Shown here: one piece after another, positions 36,625 through 49,551 of the stretch | Layout: every line of letters begins with the position of its first letter | How positions within the stretch are numbered: position 1 is the stretch's first letter | Assembly: GCA_958450325.1 (NCBI GenBank) | Contig: OY288245.1 | Span: forward strand, 63,661,441-63,725,440 | DNA: 64,000 bases | Reading direction: 5' to 3' | Origin: Agrostemma githago | Taxonomy: Eukaryota; Streptophyta; Magnoliopsida; Caryophyllales; Caryophyllaceae | Position numbers and translations under genes: made by a program | The notes under the pieces: model-generated | What the model saw: the letters and a program-made list of their open reading frames with translations, nothing else | Told to the model about the DNA's origin: nothing | The model's database searches: none

Positions 36625-37826
36625 AAAAGGGATCAATGGAGTTTGGTGAAAAGTGGGAAGTTGGAAAGTAGTGTTTTTGGCCCTTGATCTTGGGTTGAAT
36701 GGATGGCTTAGATGGATGATGTGTAAAAAAAAAAAAAGGAGACAACAAACTGACAAGCAGCAGTGGAGAGAGGGAAACAACCCTCCCCTCAATCACACTT
36801 CGCAGCAGTGGAGAGAGGGGAACATCCTCTCCTCAATCAAACTCTCCCTTCTTCATTACTTCCCTCCTCTCCTTTTCAATTCATTTCCCTAATTCAATCC
36901 ATTTCTCCCTAACAAAACTCCATCAAATAAGCTCCATTAATAACTCCGACCATACTCCGTCAACAACTCCGATCGTACTCTGTTTTTAACACAACATGAC
37001 GGATAATTATACCAAGGTATGTTTATGCATAAACTTTGATAATCTTCATTTTTTTTAGCTTCTTCTTCATCTTCATCTTCATCTTCGATCATCTTCATCT
37101 TCTTCAAACTTCTTTTTATTTTTCATATCTACTTTTTTTTGGTATTTATAAAATTATTCATCTTCATTATCTAAAAAAAAAAAAGAACAACTTCATCTTT
37201 AAGATGAAGTTTGAAGATGAAGTTGTTCTTTTTTTGTGGGATGAATGGAGCTTGAAGATGAAGATGAAGATGAACAAGTCATTTAGTGCGTAATGTTTTT
37301 GCAGAATTGCAAAGTCACACTCATTATGCTGTATAGTCACACTCATTATGTTGTAGAATCACGCAGATGTACACTCATTGTAGTCACATATTCAGTTGTA
37401 TAGTCATACTCATTATGTTGTATAGTCACACTCGCTATGTTGTAGAATCACGCAGCTGTAGAATACCTTGGGATTAAGGTATCATTCGTTGAATCATCTT
37501 CATCTTCATGCTTGTTTTATTTTTCATACTTTTTTTTTTGTATTTATAAAATTATTCATCTTCATTATCCAAATAAAAATGAAGGTTTAGGATGTGAATG
37601 AAAAAATTGAATGTGAGGAAAAAATTGAATGTGAGGAAGTAACTTGTATTGGTTGATGATAATTAAGGAAGAAGAGAGGATTTTATTTTATTTTTACCAA
37701 AATATGTTATTTATTGCCTTAATTACTAGAATCAATCACCACCATACATCCCACTCTAGATCAATGGTTGTAGATAGGACTCATGGACTCAAAAAAAATA
37801 AAAGAACTCACTTGATCCTTCCTCTA
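36625..37826 (+). mobile_element. (TA)n-bracketed element E1
   Basis: Flanked by (TA)n at both ends. The left terminus (AGAAAAGGGATCAATGGAG) and the inverted right terminus (AGAGGAAGGATCAAGTGAG) are related, and both lead into GATC-containing, CCATTGATC/GGTTGAATGGATGG-like text. A short candidate first exon reads MTDNYTK (36996-37016) up to a donor AAG|GTATGT. An internal array repeats AGTCACACTCATTATG. A diverged relative begins at about 62660. The part 36990-37586 is absent from the inverted duplicate. Confidence 0.6.
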
Positions 37827-37914
37827 TATATATATATATATATATAGAGGGAGGGGGAGGGGGAGGGGGTGGGGGAGGGGGTGGGAGAGGGAGAGGGAGA
37901 GGGAGAAGGAGAGT
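37825..37914. repeat. (TA)n followed by a G-rich tract
   Basis: (TA)n at 37825-37846 is followed by GAGGGAGGGGGAGGGGG-type sequence to about 37914, with at least six runs of three or more G on the plus strand. The inverted copy (52797-52901) has a longer, more regular CCCTCT array, so the tract is unstable. Confidence 0.9.
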
Positions 37915-39716
37915 TCTCATAAGGTCACCAAGTTTTTTAAGTCCATAAATCCTCATATTAACCCTTGGATGATGATAAATGAAGGGCTAAGATTTGATGT
38001 GTAGTGGGGGATGTTCAATGTAACAAAAAAAGAAAAAGAAAAAGAACATATAACATTTAAGGGGCTTCCTTTTCCCAATATTGATTGCCTAAATATTGAT
38101 TATGTAGTTTTTTTGGGTAAACCAAAATACATATATTAATGTTCAAAGGTAGTCAATATTTTGTTAATTTTGCCTACTATTATATTAAACTTAACCAAAA
38201 TACATATATTATTGTTCAAAGTTAGTCAATATTTTGTTAATTTTACCTAGTATTATATTAAACTTACTCGGTAGGTTGTTAATAAGTTACTAAAGTTACA
38301 CAAAATGTGATTGAAGTTACACGATGAATTTACAAAAATATATGAACTGATTAGAATTGAAGTTACAAAATATACGATTTGAAGTTACAAATTATACGAT
38401 TTGAAGTTACAAAATATGTGAACTGAAGTTACAAAATATGTGAATTGAAGTTACAAATATATATATGGACTGAAGTTACAATGTACGATCTGAAGTTATA
38501 AAATATGTGAATTGAAGTTACAAAATATGTTAACTGAAGTTACAAATATATGTACTGATGTTACAATGTACGATCTAAAGTTATAAAATATGTGAATTGA
38601 AGTTACAAAATATGTGAACTGAAGTTACAAATATATGGACTGAAGTTACAATGTACGATCTGAAGTTATAAAATATGTGAACTAAAGTTACAAAATATGT
38701 GAACTGAAGTTACAAATATATATAAAAAACAATTCATTTACAAAGCTCGTTCGGTCTTCATCTCCATTTTTAATTCTTCCTCTTCGTCTCCATCACCATT
38801 TTTAATTCTTCCTCTTCGTCTTCATCTCCATTTTTAATTTTTCATCGTCATCAAAAATCTGCAATTATTAATTGAAAAAACATATACTATATTAATTGAA
38901 CTATATATATACTATATTAATTGAAAAATATTTAATTAAAAAATGAAGACGAAAACAATTTCAATGACAAAAAAAAGAAAAATGAATAAACGGACAATAA
39001 AAATCAAAAACATAATGAAAAATAAACCCAGAAACAAACAAAAATTCAAACAAACAAACAAACCCAGATCATTAAAACAATGAACCCAAAAATTAAATTC
39101 ATCCCAAATCATATCCCTAATTCAAACAAACAAACAAATCCAGAAATTAAATTCATCCCAAAACAATAAAAATTCAATCCTAAACAATTTATATAGATCC
39201 TGATGACAAAATTCAAATTGAGTAAAACCTAAAATTGAAGAATTTGACTTATATTTTACAAATACCCAGATCATTAAGACAATGAAAAAACAAGATTAAA
39301 AGTGAGAATTGAAGAAAAAGGGAGGAATCGATAACCGATCAACCCAAACAATATACCTGCGCGACAAATGTGATTGAGATTGACGATGAAGATTTTTTTG
39401 TAGCAATTGAAATATTTACACACTTTTGTTCTTCAATGGAGGAGGGCAAATGACAGGTGAGAGTAAAAATGGAAAAGAAGAAATGAAATAAAGATGAATA
39501 TTTGTCAGTAATTAAAATAGTGGGTGGGAAGAGTAAATATGGTGGGAATATAGAGGGTGGGGGAAAAAGAGGTCAATTTAATAAGTACATCTGATTTTAT
39601 TTTTTTTATGAAAAATATATAAATTCAATTAATCTCAGTCATCCATTGCTTTTTGATCTAAGGGTTAGAAGTGGAACTTATGGACTTATAAGGAGAAAGG
39701 ATCCTTACATGATCCC
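37915..39716. mobile_element. (TA)n-bracketed element E2
   Basis: The left end has TCATAAGGTCACC, AAGTCCATAAATCC and an ACCCTTGGATGATG segment. The right end, inverted, has TCATGTAAGGATCC, AAGTCCATAAGTTCC and AACCCTTAGATC, so the two termini are related imperfect inverted repeats. Inside is a GAAGTTAC array (38290-38720). The duplicate at 51990-52796 lacks 38551-39552. Confidence 0.65.
38290..38720. repeat. GAAGTTAC array, about 20-22 bp period
   Basis: GAAGTTACAAAATATGTGAA and variants repeat roughly 18 times. GAAGTTAC is the most constant part of each unit. Confidence 0.9.
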
Positions 39717-39761
39717 TTCTCTCTCTCTCTCTATATATATATGTATATGTATATGTATATG

Positions 39762-39820
<59 letters not shown>
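39717..39820. repeat. (CT)n(TA)n compound microsatellite
   Basis: Short CT run, then ATGTATATGTAT-type and pure TA repeats. It separates elements E2 and E3. Confidence 0.95.
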
Positions 39821-39823
<3 letters not shown>

Positions 39824-40467
39824 TCCTAAGTCCAAATCCTAACCATTGGATCAATTTTGTGTGGATGACTGAGATTACTTCTAAAGATTAAATAATCCAC
39901 TAAGCTATTAATTAGGCTGGTGTAATTAATACATTCAATTGCTTCTCACGAGGAACAATTTCACGAGGCAATCACACCATAACTAGTCATTACTCCGCGC
40001 GGCATTCCAATGATGAGGAATTTTTTTTTTTTCATCACATCTCCATTGGTCCTTCGAGTTTAAATTATTCTTGGTTGTCGGGTTCTGTTTTTTTTGGGCA
40101 CCTCATTTTTTGGCAGAGGCTTCCGTCAATTTAACGTTGTCGTAATCAAGCCGACGTTGGTTTCCGATCGAAGTGTTAGTTTGGAATGAAGAATTTGCAG
40201 ATTGTTGAAGTGCCCCTGGTAGGTGCATCTATTGTTCGGTATTTAGTAATGTTTCGTTGTTTATCACGATTGTCCTTTTTTGTCTTGTGTCGATGGAGAA
40301 GTTGATTTAGTGAAGTCATCCGGAGTTGGTGTTGTTTGTCATTGAAGTTATGTATGTGTTGATTTGTAGTTGCTGTAATTTTTATTAAAGCTAACAGAAT
40401 TTATAACTAACCGAATTTGTAGTTGTTTGTTATGACAACTTCATAATTAACTGATGTACATACGTCA

Positions 40468-40630
40468 ACCAAAATAACCTACCACACTTCTGTAACTTCG
40501 ACACACAGATTTCACAACTTCAACTCTCACCTTTTGAAACTTCAAAATCATGCCCCTGTTATCTGTAAGACATAACTTCGCAACTTCAACACTTTCTCTT
40601 TACAACTTCAGTGCACTAAGTCGACAACTT
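40468..40630. repeat. Internal direct repeat of E3, unit 1
   Basis: About 160 bp beginning AAAATAACCTACCA and ending TTCAGTGCACTAAGT recur at 40988-41150 with a few substitutions. Confidence 0.85.
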
Positions 40631-40987
40631 CATAGTTAAGTGTTCGCATGCTTGAAACTTTAATACAATGAGTACACAACTTCAACTCCCACTTTCTGAA
40701 ACTTTAAAACTCGTCGCCGACATACTTTCATAATAACTTCATAATTTCGTATACTATACTCCGTACTAGTTACAATTCCAACAAGCTAATTTTATAACTT
40801 TAACTCAGTCACTTTATAACTTCAAACTACAATAATTACAACTTTATATGTAACTTCAAATATATGTACTTGCATCTTTGGTGCACAAATTTCAATATTC
40901 AGACAACTTTCTTTTGGAGACTTTAGTTCAGTTAAAATACAACATCAACTATCGTAATTTACAACTTCAACATTCAATCTTCTGAAA

Positions 40988-41150
40988 CAAAGCCAAAATA
41001 ACCTACCATACTCCTATAACTTCAACACACAGATTTCACAACTTCAACTCTCATCTTTTGAAACTTCAAAATCATGCCCCTGTTATCTGTAAGACATAAC
41101 TTCGCAACTTCAACACTTACTCTTTACAACTTCAGTGCACTAAGTACAAA
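40988..41150. repeat. Internal direct repeat of E3, unit 2
   Basis: Second copy of the 160-bp segment, about 520 bp downstream of the first. Confidence 0.85.
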
Positions 41151-42217
41151 TTAAAATCACAAATTCAGACTCCCATTTCTAGCAGGATCACAAATTAAAA
41201 TCAGTACAAAGTTGAGTGGTACACAAAATTTACCCTAATTTGGTTAATAATCAATAATTAATCAAAGATGCATTATTACCCTAACAAGTGAATAAAAATT
41301 GGATTTTCAGTGAGGAAAAAAATCAAAGATGCATTATTAACAGTACGAAAGCTAATAACCCATCAAAAACATGCATTCATACTACAAAATTAACACAGCA
41401 AATATTTTGGATTCATACTGCAAAAACCCCCCAAATTGAAAGCAAATTTGGGACTAGACCCTAATTCACGAGTAAGAACCCTAATTCACGAGTACGAAAA
41501 TCACGATTAATCCCTAATTCACGAGTACGAAAATCACGATTAATCCCTAATTCACGAGTAAGAAAATCACGATTAATCCCTAATTCACGAATAACCCCTA
41601 ATTTTTTTATTGTTAAGCAAAAAGTTGATAACCCTAAACCACAATGTCAGTACGAACAACAATTATAAAATATGACTAATCGTTGAATTAAATAAGCATA
41701 AACCATAAACTTTAAAAATTTACCCCAATTTGATTAATAATCAAAATTAATCAGTAAACCCTAATTTGCTACACAAATTCGAAAAAAAATAATTTTAATT
41801 TTTACCTGAGTTGGAGAGGTGTTGACGACGAAGACAATGGATTGAATAGTGAAGAGGGAAAATGAATGGAATGTGATGGAGATTTTAGTGTTCTGGGTTC
41901 CGTAGATGGAATGAGAGGTGTTCTATAAATGGAGTGTGCACAAAGACAATTCAATAGTAGGTTGGAGTGTGAATGTCTAATGGAATCAGAGTATTGGAAT
42001 GTAAATGAAAGGTAGGTACAGAGCAATGAATGTGATGGGAAAACAGAGAGTGGGAAAAAAGAGAAGTACATGGAAAATGTAAACATCATTTAATTTTTTT
42101 TAAAAAAAAATATATATCATCACATCTCAGCCATCCATCTATGATTGATCAGACGGCTAATAAAAGGACTTATGAACTTATATACATAAGTGGCCCTTAT
42201 ATGATCTCATCTCTCTC

Positions 42218-42767
<550 letters not shown>

Positions 42768-42771
<4 letters not shown>

Positions 42772-43000
42772 GTTCACATAAGGCCAACAACTCTTATAAG
42801 TTCATAAGTTCTAGTGTTAAAGTTACACAAAAGGTGCTTAAAGTTACATGAGATGAGTGTTAAAGTTGCACTTTATCACTTGAAGTGATAAAAGAGCTGA
42901 ATGTTATAGTTACATATCAATTCTGAAAAAATGCAACTTTAATGTATGTCATCTGTAACTTTAATATAGACTTAATTACATATGGTGAACTTATTTGATC

Positions 43001-43002
<2 letters not shown>
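42768..43002. mobile_element. Diverged or chimeric hairpin-like element (M4)
   Basis: The left end (TAGGTTCACATAAGGCCAAC) is E-type, with TTATAAGTTCATAAGTTC and AAAGTTACAC units. The right half matches the right arm of M (TGCAACTTTAATGTATGTCA, CTGTAACTTTAATATAGAC). It lies between (GA)n and (CT)n. Confidence 0.55.
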
Positions 43003-43039
<37 letters not shown>

Positions 43040-43062
43040 GGTTCAAATAAGGTCCACAATTT
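43040..43062. mobile_element. Truncated start of a hairpin element M (M5)
   Basis: AGGTTCAAATAAGGTCCACA and a few T are the first bases of M. It then breaks off into arm R at 43063, with a short T/A overlap at the joint. This marks the inner breakpoint of the inverted duplication. Confidence 0.75.
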
Positions 43063-43427
43063 TTAAAAACAGAGTGTGATCGGAGTTGTTGACGGAGTAT
43101 GGTCGGAGTTATTAATGGAGCTTATTTGATGGAGTTTTGTTAGGGAGAAATGGATTGAATTAGGGAAATGAATTGAAAAGGAGAGGAGGGAAGTAATGAA
43201 GAAGGGAGAGTTTGATTAAGGAGAGGATGTTCCCCTCTCTCCACTGCTGCGAAGTGTGATTGAGGGGAGGGTTGTTTCCCTCTCTCCACTGCTGCTTGTC
43301 AGTTTGTTGTCTCCTTTTTTTTTTTTTACACATCATCCATCTAAGCCATCCATTCAACCCAAGATCAAGGGCCAAAAACACTACTTTCCAACTTCCCACT
43401 TTTCACCAAACTCCATTGATCTCTTTT

Positions 43428-43454
43428 CTATATATATATAACTATATAACTATA

Positions 43455-43498
<44 letters not shown>
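43428..43498. repeat. (TA)n tract
   Basis: TA repeats with ACTATATA interruptions between the E1 left end and hairpin copy 3; much longer than the counterpart in arm L. Confidence 0.95.
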
Positions 43499-43499
<1 letters not shown>

Positions 43500-43501
<2 letters not shown>

Positions 43502-43668
43502 GTTCAAATAAGGTCCACAATTTTTTTAAGTCTATATTGAAGTTACATATGACATACGCTAAAGTTGCATTTGTTCAAAATTGTTATATATACAAATGCA
43601 ACTTTAGCGTATGTCATCTGTAACTTCAATATAGACTTAAAAAAATTGTGGACCTTATTTGAACCTAC
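43500..43668. mobile_element. Hairpin MITE-like element M, copy 3 (mirror of copy 1)
   Basis: Reverse-complement counterpart of 36415-36584 within arm R. It is followed by (CT)n and about 45 TA units to 43786. Confidence 0.75.
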
Positions 43669-44729
<1,061 letters not shown>

Positions 44730-46208
44730 GTCCTGGATTTCGAAATTGCTTTTAATTTTAGAAATCGATAATTTTGCTAAGTCGTGTAAAAATATAATAC
44801 GATTTATACTCGACTTAAATTTTCGATACTCGTTATATTCGATACTTGATTATAGAATCGATATCGAATATTCGGAGTGATTTTTAGAAAAGATGTTTAT
44901 AAATTGTTGGAAAATCGAACTAAGATGAAATAGATTCTCTCCGCGTCGAAAACGTCGTATTCTGTCTTTTTAGGACTATGTGACGATTATCTTAGCATCA
45001 ACGAGCTTGATTTAATTCTTTTAGATACGATATTCAACTATAGAGTCGGTATCGTATTTTAAGAATGATCGTTTTGTATATAAAAAATTAGATAGTTGTT
45101 GCGATAATATCAATATTAGAAACGAAGAAAAAAAAGGAAAAAAAAACATGACGATGACTTGATAAAGACGGACGGACGACACAAAAAAATGAGAGAGAGA
45201 GAGAGAGAGAGAAAGGAGAAGACGGGATTGAATTTGCACCCTCAACCTACATGCTTTGTACTCTCGGAACGAGGCTCGTCTAGATGTGGCTTAGGCACGG
45301 GAGCGTCGAGATGATATAGGAAGAGTTATGGTGGTTTATAATTAGGAAGGGATTTGACGAATTTTGCTCTCGGGTCTTTGACGGGTTTTGATCTCGGGTC
45401 TTTGATGAGTTTTGATCTCGGGTTTGCTAAAGGTTGCTGAAATTTCGGGGATGAATTGTTGTGAATTGTTTATTGTTGTCGTTGTTGATGTTGTAATTGT
45501 GTGTGTGCAAGGGGGGTGTATTTATAGGGGAGGTTCCCGACTTTGTCTAGGAAAGGTATCCGGCTTGGATGAGAAGAAACACCGTTTTGGATAGGAAAAG
45601 TATACAATCTTAGATGGAAAAGGATTCTGTCGTTGGGTGGAAGAGGAATCCTTTTCCGGCTGGTAAAGGAGTCACTCGATCGAGTGGTGCATAGCACTCG
45701 ATCATGTGCCCGGTCTGACGCCGGTTTTGCGGGTTTTACGAGCCTACTCGACCGAGTGGGCTGGTCCACTCGATCGAGTGGGACCGGTCAGGTAGAAGGC
45801 TTTTTTAGAGATCGAGTTCTATCTCTAACGGAGAGGTTTAGTTGCTCAATTCTTCTTCATTGCTGATTTTTATGCGGTATTGGACTTCAAGTCGGATTTC
45901 CGAAGTGATGTGGCAGATATTTATGCCTCGGAAACGTCTTTGACCGGGGTTTGACTCGGTCGCTAAAAGACGGTTTTGCCCTTGGTGTCGGTTTTGACCC
46001 AAATTAGTCTTATTTGATTGGAAATGACCCACTGGGCCTGGATTTGAGGTCAGTTTTGTGAGATTTGTACTCCGTAAAAAGACCAAGCCAAATACTAACG
46101 ATTTTGAGCCCATATTCGAGTATGTTAAAGCACGTTTACGTCCGATCATCATCGGGTGTTTTTTGGGAACCGCTATAGACACCTAGCGGCCAAATGTGGG
46201 TGTCTACA
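44730..46208 (-). mobile_element. Nested TGTAGACACC-type LTR (copy R)
   Basis: Mirror of 33922-35400. The TG start is at 46208 on the minus strand; its left coordinate is uncertain. Confidence 0.55.
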
Positions 46209-46853
46209 CTCACCACCTTGTATTTCTTTAGAATGCTCGCCACTTTTGGCCATTCTCTCGAGAAGCTTATGGGATTCAATATCGTTGAGTAAGAAAAAGT
46301 CGCTTCTTGCCGCTGTGTTGAGATTCTTCTTTGCATCGGCAGGTAAAGAATTAAAAAATGTATGGAACAAAAGCCAATGAGGAATACCATGATGTGTGCA
46401 CTTTCTTTGTAAGGTTTGAAATCGATCCCAAGCTTCACTTATGTTCTCGTCTTCTTGCTGTTGAAATGTTTGAATTTCCTTCCTATATTTGTTAGTCTTG
46501 GATGGTGGGAAGAATTTCTCAAAAAAAGTATTGCATAAGTGCTTCCAAGCGTGAAAAGTGTTACTAGGAAAACTTTGAAGCCACCTCCTTGCTCCATCAC
46601 GCAAGGTTCGGGGAAAAAGAATCTGGTGCAGTTGACACTTGGTAAGACCCTCGAGCTTGATGCCAATTAGACTCTCCTTGAAAAGATAAACATGTTCTAT
46701 AACATCTTCATCCGACAATCCTCGAAAAGTATGTTGATGGATTAAATTTATGATGGAAGGTTTGAGCTCGAAACTCTCCGGGATAGTTCCGATGAAGACG
46801 GGAGAAGAAATCTCCTCACTGGACGGTTGAGAATGAGATCCAAGCGTAGTCAT
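46209..46853 (-). pseudogene. Athila-type gag, 3'-truncated (copy R)
   Basis: The same 215-codon gag frame as copy L, intact up to the nested LTR. It starts at ATG 46853 on the minus strand. The translation appears identical to copy L, which argues for a recent duplication. Confidence 0.85.
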
Positions 46854-47158
46854 ACTTGAATCTTTGGATGCTGGTTGAACAAGGACGAGGTGTTGAGGAA
46901 TGAAGAAATTGGTGTGAGATCACAATGTTAAGTTGTCATTTCAGCACACAAGATTTTCAAGAGACTCGTTCTCCGAATGGGGATCAAGCAACCTAAATCA
47001 CAAGTACTAGCAAAAACTCAACAAACAATGAGACTCCTAGTACCGAATGACATTAGGGTAGGAGGAAAGAAAAATAAAACTAAAGCAATTAACCAAACAC
47101 AACTTAAAACAAAGACTTAATCAATTAATTACCGCTCTCCCCGGCAACGGCGCCATTT

Positions 47159-48590
47159 TGATGCGCGCTGTCGCTGACACGCATGCAAACAATATTTATA
47201 GTCCCAACTAGCTACTATGTAGTAGTGGTAAGTCGGGGTCGAACCACAGGGAGGCAGAGAAATATGATCGGTCAAGTCTAGGAGTGATTGTGAATGGGGT
47301 CTAAAAGGGGGTTTTGGGACGAAGTAATTAAACTAAGGCAAACGAATTGAACAACTAAAACAAGAAACAATAATAAAAAAGGCGTTAGGAAGAGTCGGGG
47401 AATCGAAACTAAAGATAAGGGTATAAGGGTTACAAGAGTCATGGTTACAAGAGTCATCACAAGGTGAATAAAGGGAGGAGCCACCTCTCGGTTTCCCTAC
47501 CCGACCTAGCCTAAACCCGCTTTCGCGACGAGGAAGCTAAAGTCTCAAGATGAGATTACCCAAACCCCGAGTTTCCCCATATTGGTTCGAGTGAGTCAGG
47601 GTAATTGAGTTGATCAGGCTAAGTCAACAAAACATAATAATCTCAAGCAAGACAAATCACCCTAAATGCAACAATTTTCATAAAACGAAACCCGAATCTA
47701 GAATTCCTCCTCCCCTAACCCCCTAACTTAAATCTACTCACTATCCATATTAAACTTTAACAAAACCAATGACAAGGAGGTTAAAAGAAAAGGCAAAACA
47801 TAATGATTAAGGGGAAGGAAAATTAATCTAACACAATGGAAAGGAAATTACTACCAAAATGATAACTAATCGAAGAAATGATAACCAAAATGGTATCAGC
47901 CTAAATCGATCCCCACAAAAACCCTTCCGCTTGCCACAATCTCGTGATTTAACCGTCAGCCGGAGATGACTTTCTTATTTTTCATCTCCGACGGGTGCTC
48001 CATGTCGTTAATATGCTTCTCTTCATTCAGAAACAATTTATAATAACAACAATAATAATACAGTAAGAGGTAAGTAGTGATGGTGACGTGGTTTACACTA
48101 TTACCTTCGTCCATCCTGCCGCTTCGCTGCCTTCTTTTACTATTTCCTTTCGTCTAATAGAAATAAACAACAAGACAAAAAATATGGGAAAACAAATGCT
48201 AGAAAGGAAAAATGGAGGAAACAAACAAAAGAGAGAGAAAACAAAAGAATACCAACAGTGGAGATTAAAACAATTTAAACATAAAGATAACAAGACAAAC
48301 AATGAATTAAAAAGAGAATAAAAAGGGAAACTAATTAATAAAGGAAGGGAGAAGGAAAGAAAATACCAACTATGAAGAAAACTAAAGGAGAAGATGAAGA
48401 TTAATATAAAGAGAAGCTTGGAGAAGAAAATACAAGAACTTTGTCACCCAATTCTTGCAAAACTCATCAATCTTCAAACAAAATTCAAATCTAGACTAAT
48501 ACAAGAGCTTGATTGTAAATTGAAAGAAAAATTAATCTAAAACTAAGAAGGTTTTCTAGATCTAAAATGGAGTTTTTCTAAGGAAGCTTA
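47159..48590 (-). mobile_element. Athila-type 5' LTR (copy R), with primer site at 47138-47155
   Basis: Mirror of 31540-32971; the same uncertainty about its 5' boundary applies. Confidence 0.6.
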
Positions 48591-48599
48591 CTACAATGG

Positions 48600-49280
48600 A
48601 GACCAGTCCTCCACCTACTCCCTCACCCTTTCATGTCCACCCCCAACCCATCCTACAACCCACCCAACCACCCACACCCCTTGGCAAGGTGGAGACAAGT
48701 CTCCACCTCACATAAGCACACTGGACAAGTTGAATGGAAAAAGTTAATTCGGGTAGCTAAGTTACCTTTCGTCGGGATCGCCTCCATGCAAAATTGCCAA
48801 AAGAAAACTTTGAAACAAGGTAACACATTAGCCTTCCGACTCGATCCACAACCATCTTCCCTTCTCAACATTAGATGATCCCTCCTCTTCCAACCAGTCC
48901 CCCATAAGCTCCTTATAAGCCGATCGAACCGAGTAGATACCATCCTTCTCAAGATCCCAACACCACACATCCCTATCCCCCCTCATATTCACCTGCATAT
49001 TGGTGATGAGATCTCGATCCAAAGGCAAAAAGAGCGAATTAAGCTTACCCATATCCCATATTTCGCCATGAGGGTCAAAAAGCTCGGCCACCCTCATCCC
49101 CCTATCCTCCTCTCTAACCCCGGTCATTATATATCTACTCGGCCCACCCTTCACCCACGGATCCCCTCACACCCTAATCTCCATCCCATCCCTAATCCGC
49201 ATGCGAGCACCCCTTAAAACCACAGATCGAGCCTCCCAAATGTTTCTCCACGTGTAGCTCGGATTCCGGCCTAACTCCGC

Positions 49281-49285
<5 letters not shown>
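48600..49285 (-). pseudogene. LINE ORF2 3' fragment (copy R)
   Basis: Mirror of 30846-31530. The reading is cut at its 5' side by (TA)n at 49285, 67 bp short of where copy L continues. Confidence 0.8.

Positions 49286-49332
<47 letters not shown>
49285..49332. repeat. (TA)n at the R/S' junction
   Basis: This TA tract joins the sequence corresponding to 30846 with that corresponding to about 42434. A shorter version of the same joint is at 56382-56421. Confidence 0.93.
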
Positions 49333-49335
<3 letters not shown>

Positions 49336-49551
49336 TGTGGAGTACTATATTCTGTATTGTCCAGCAATAACATAATTGCCAGTTGCTTCTTTGTACAGAT
49401 TAGTTATGGACAGTAGCAGTTGCATTATTTGATTGCTGAAGAATAAAAAAAAGGATTCCAATCTCGAGGCAACTTTAATTAGTCTTCATCTGATAATTCA
49501 CTGCATTATTTTGCTTGTATAGAATAAAACACTATATATATATAGAGAGAG

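Larger units (their letters stand above)
30846..36989 (+). repeat. Arm L of a 6.1-kb inverted duplication (source copy)
   Basis: Bases 30846-36989 recur in reverse complement at 43063-49285 with only scattered substitutions and microsatellite-length changes visible. Coordinates pair with a constant sum near 80130 (for example 33277 with 46853, 33922 with 46208). The arm holds a LINE fragment, Athila-type LTR, primer site and gag, a second LTR, an uncharacterised repeat, a hairpin element and the left end of element E1. Visible L-specific bases include 32019 (A versus G in both other copies). Confidence 0.92.
39821..42217. mobile_element. (TA)n-bracketed element E3
   Basis: The left end reads AAGTTCCTAAGTCC then AACCATTGGATCAA. 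The right end, inverted, reads ATAAGTTCATAAGTCC then AGCCGTCGGATCAATC, so the termini are related. The inside has arrays of ACTTCAA-type units (about 40430-41150), including a 160-bp direct duplication. On the minus strand a C/T-rich leader ends in CAACTCAG|GTAAAAATT near 41810, which looks like a non-coding first exon and donor. Copies: 49552-51914 (inverted) and 56644-58211 (truncated). Confidence 0.65.

Noticed and set aside
36990..37586. Idea that 53140-53719 (580 bp) is the missing 597-bp piece of the circle
   Set aside because: The lengths are similar, but the sequences do not match in either orientation.
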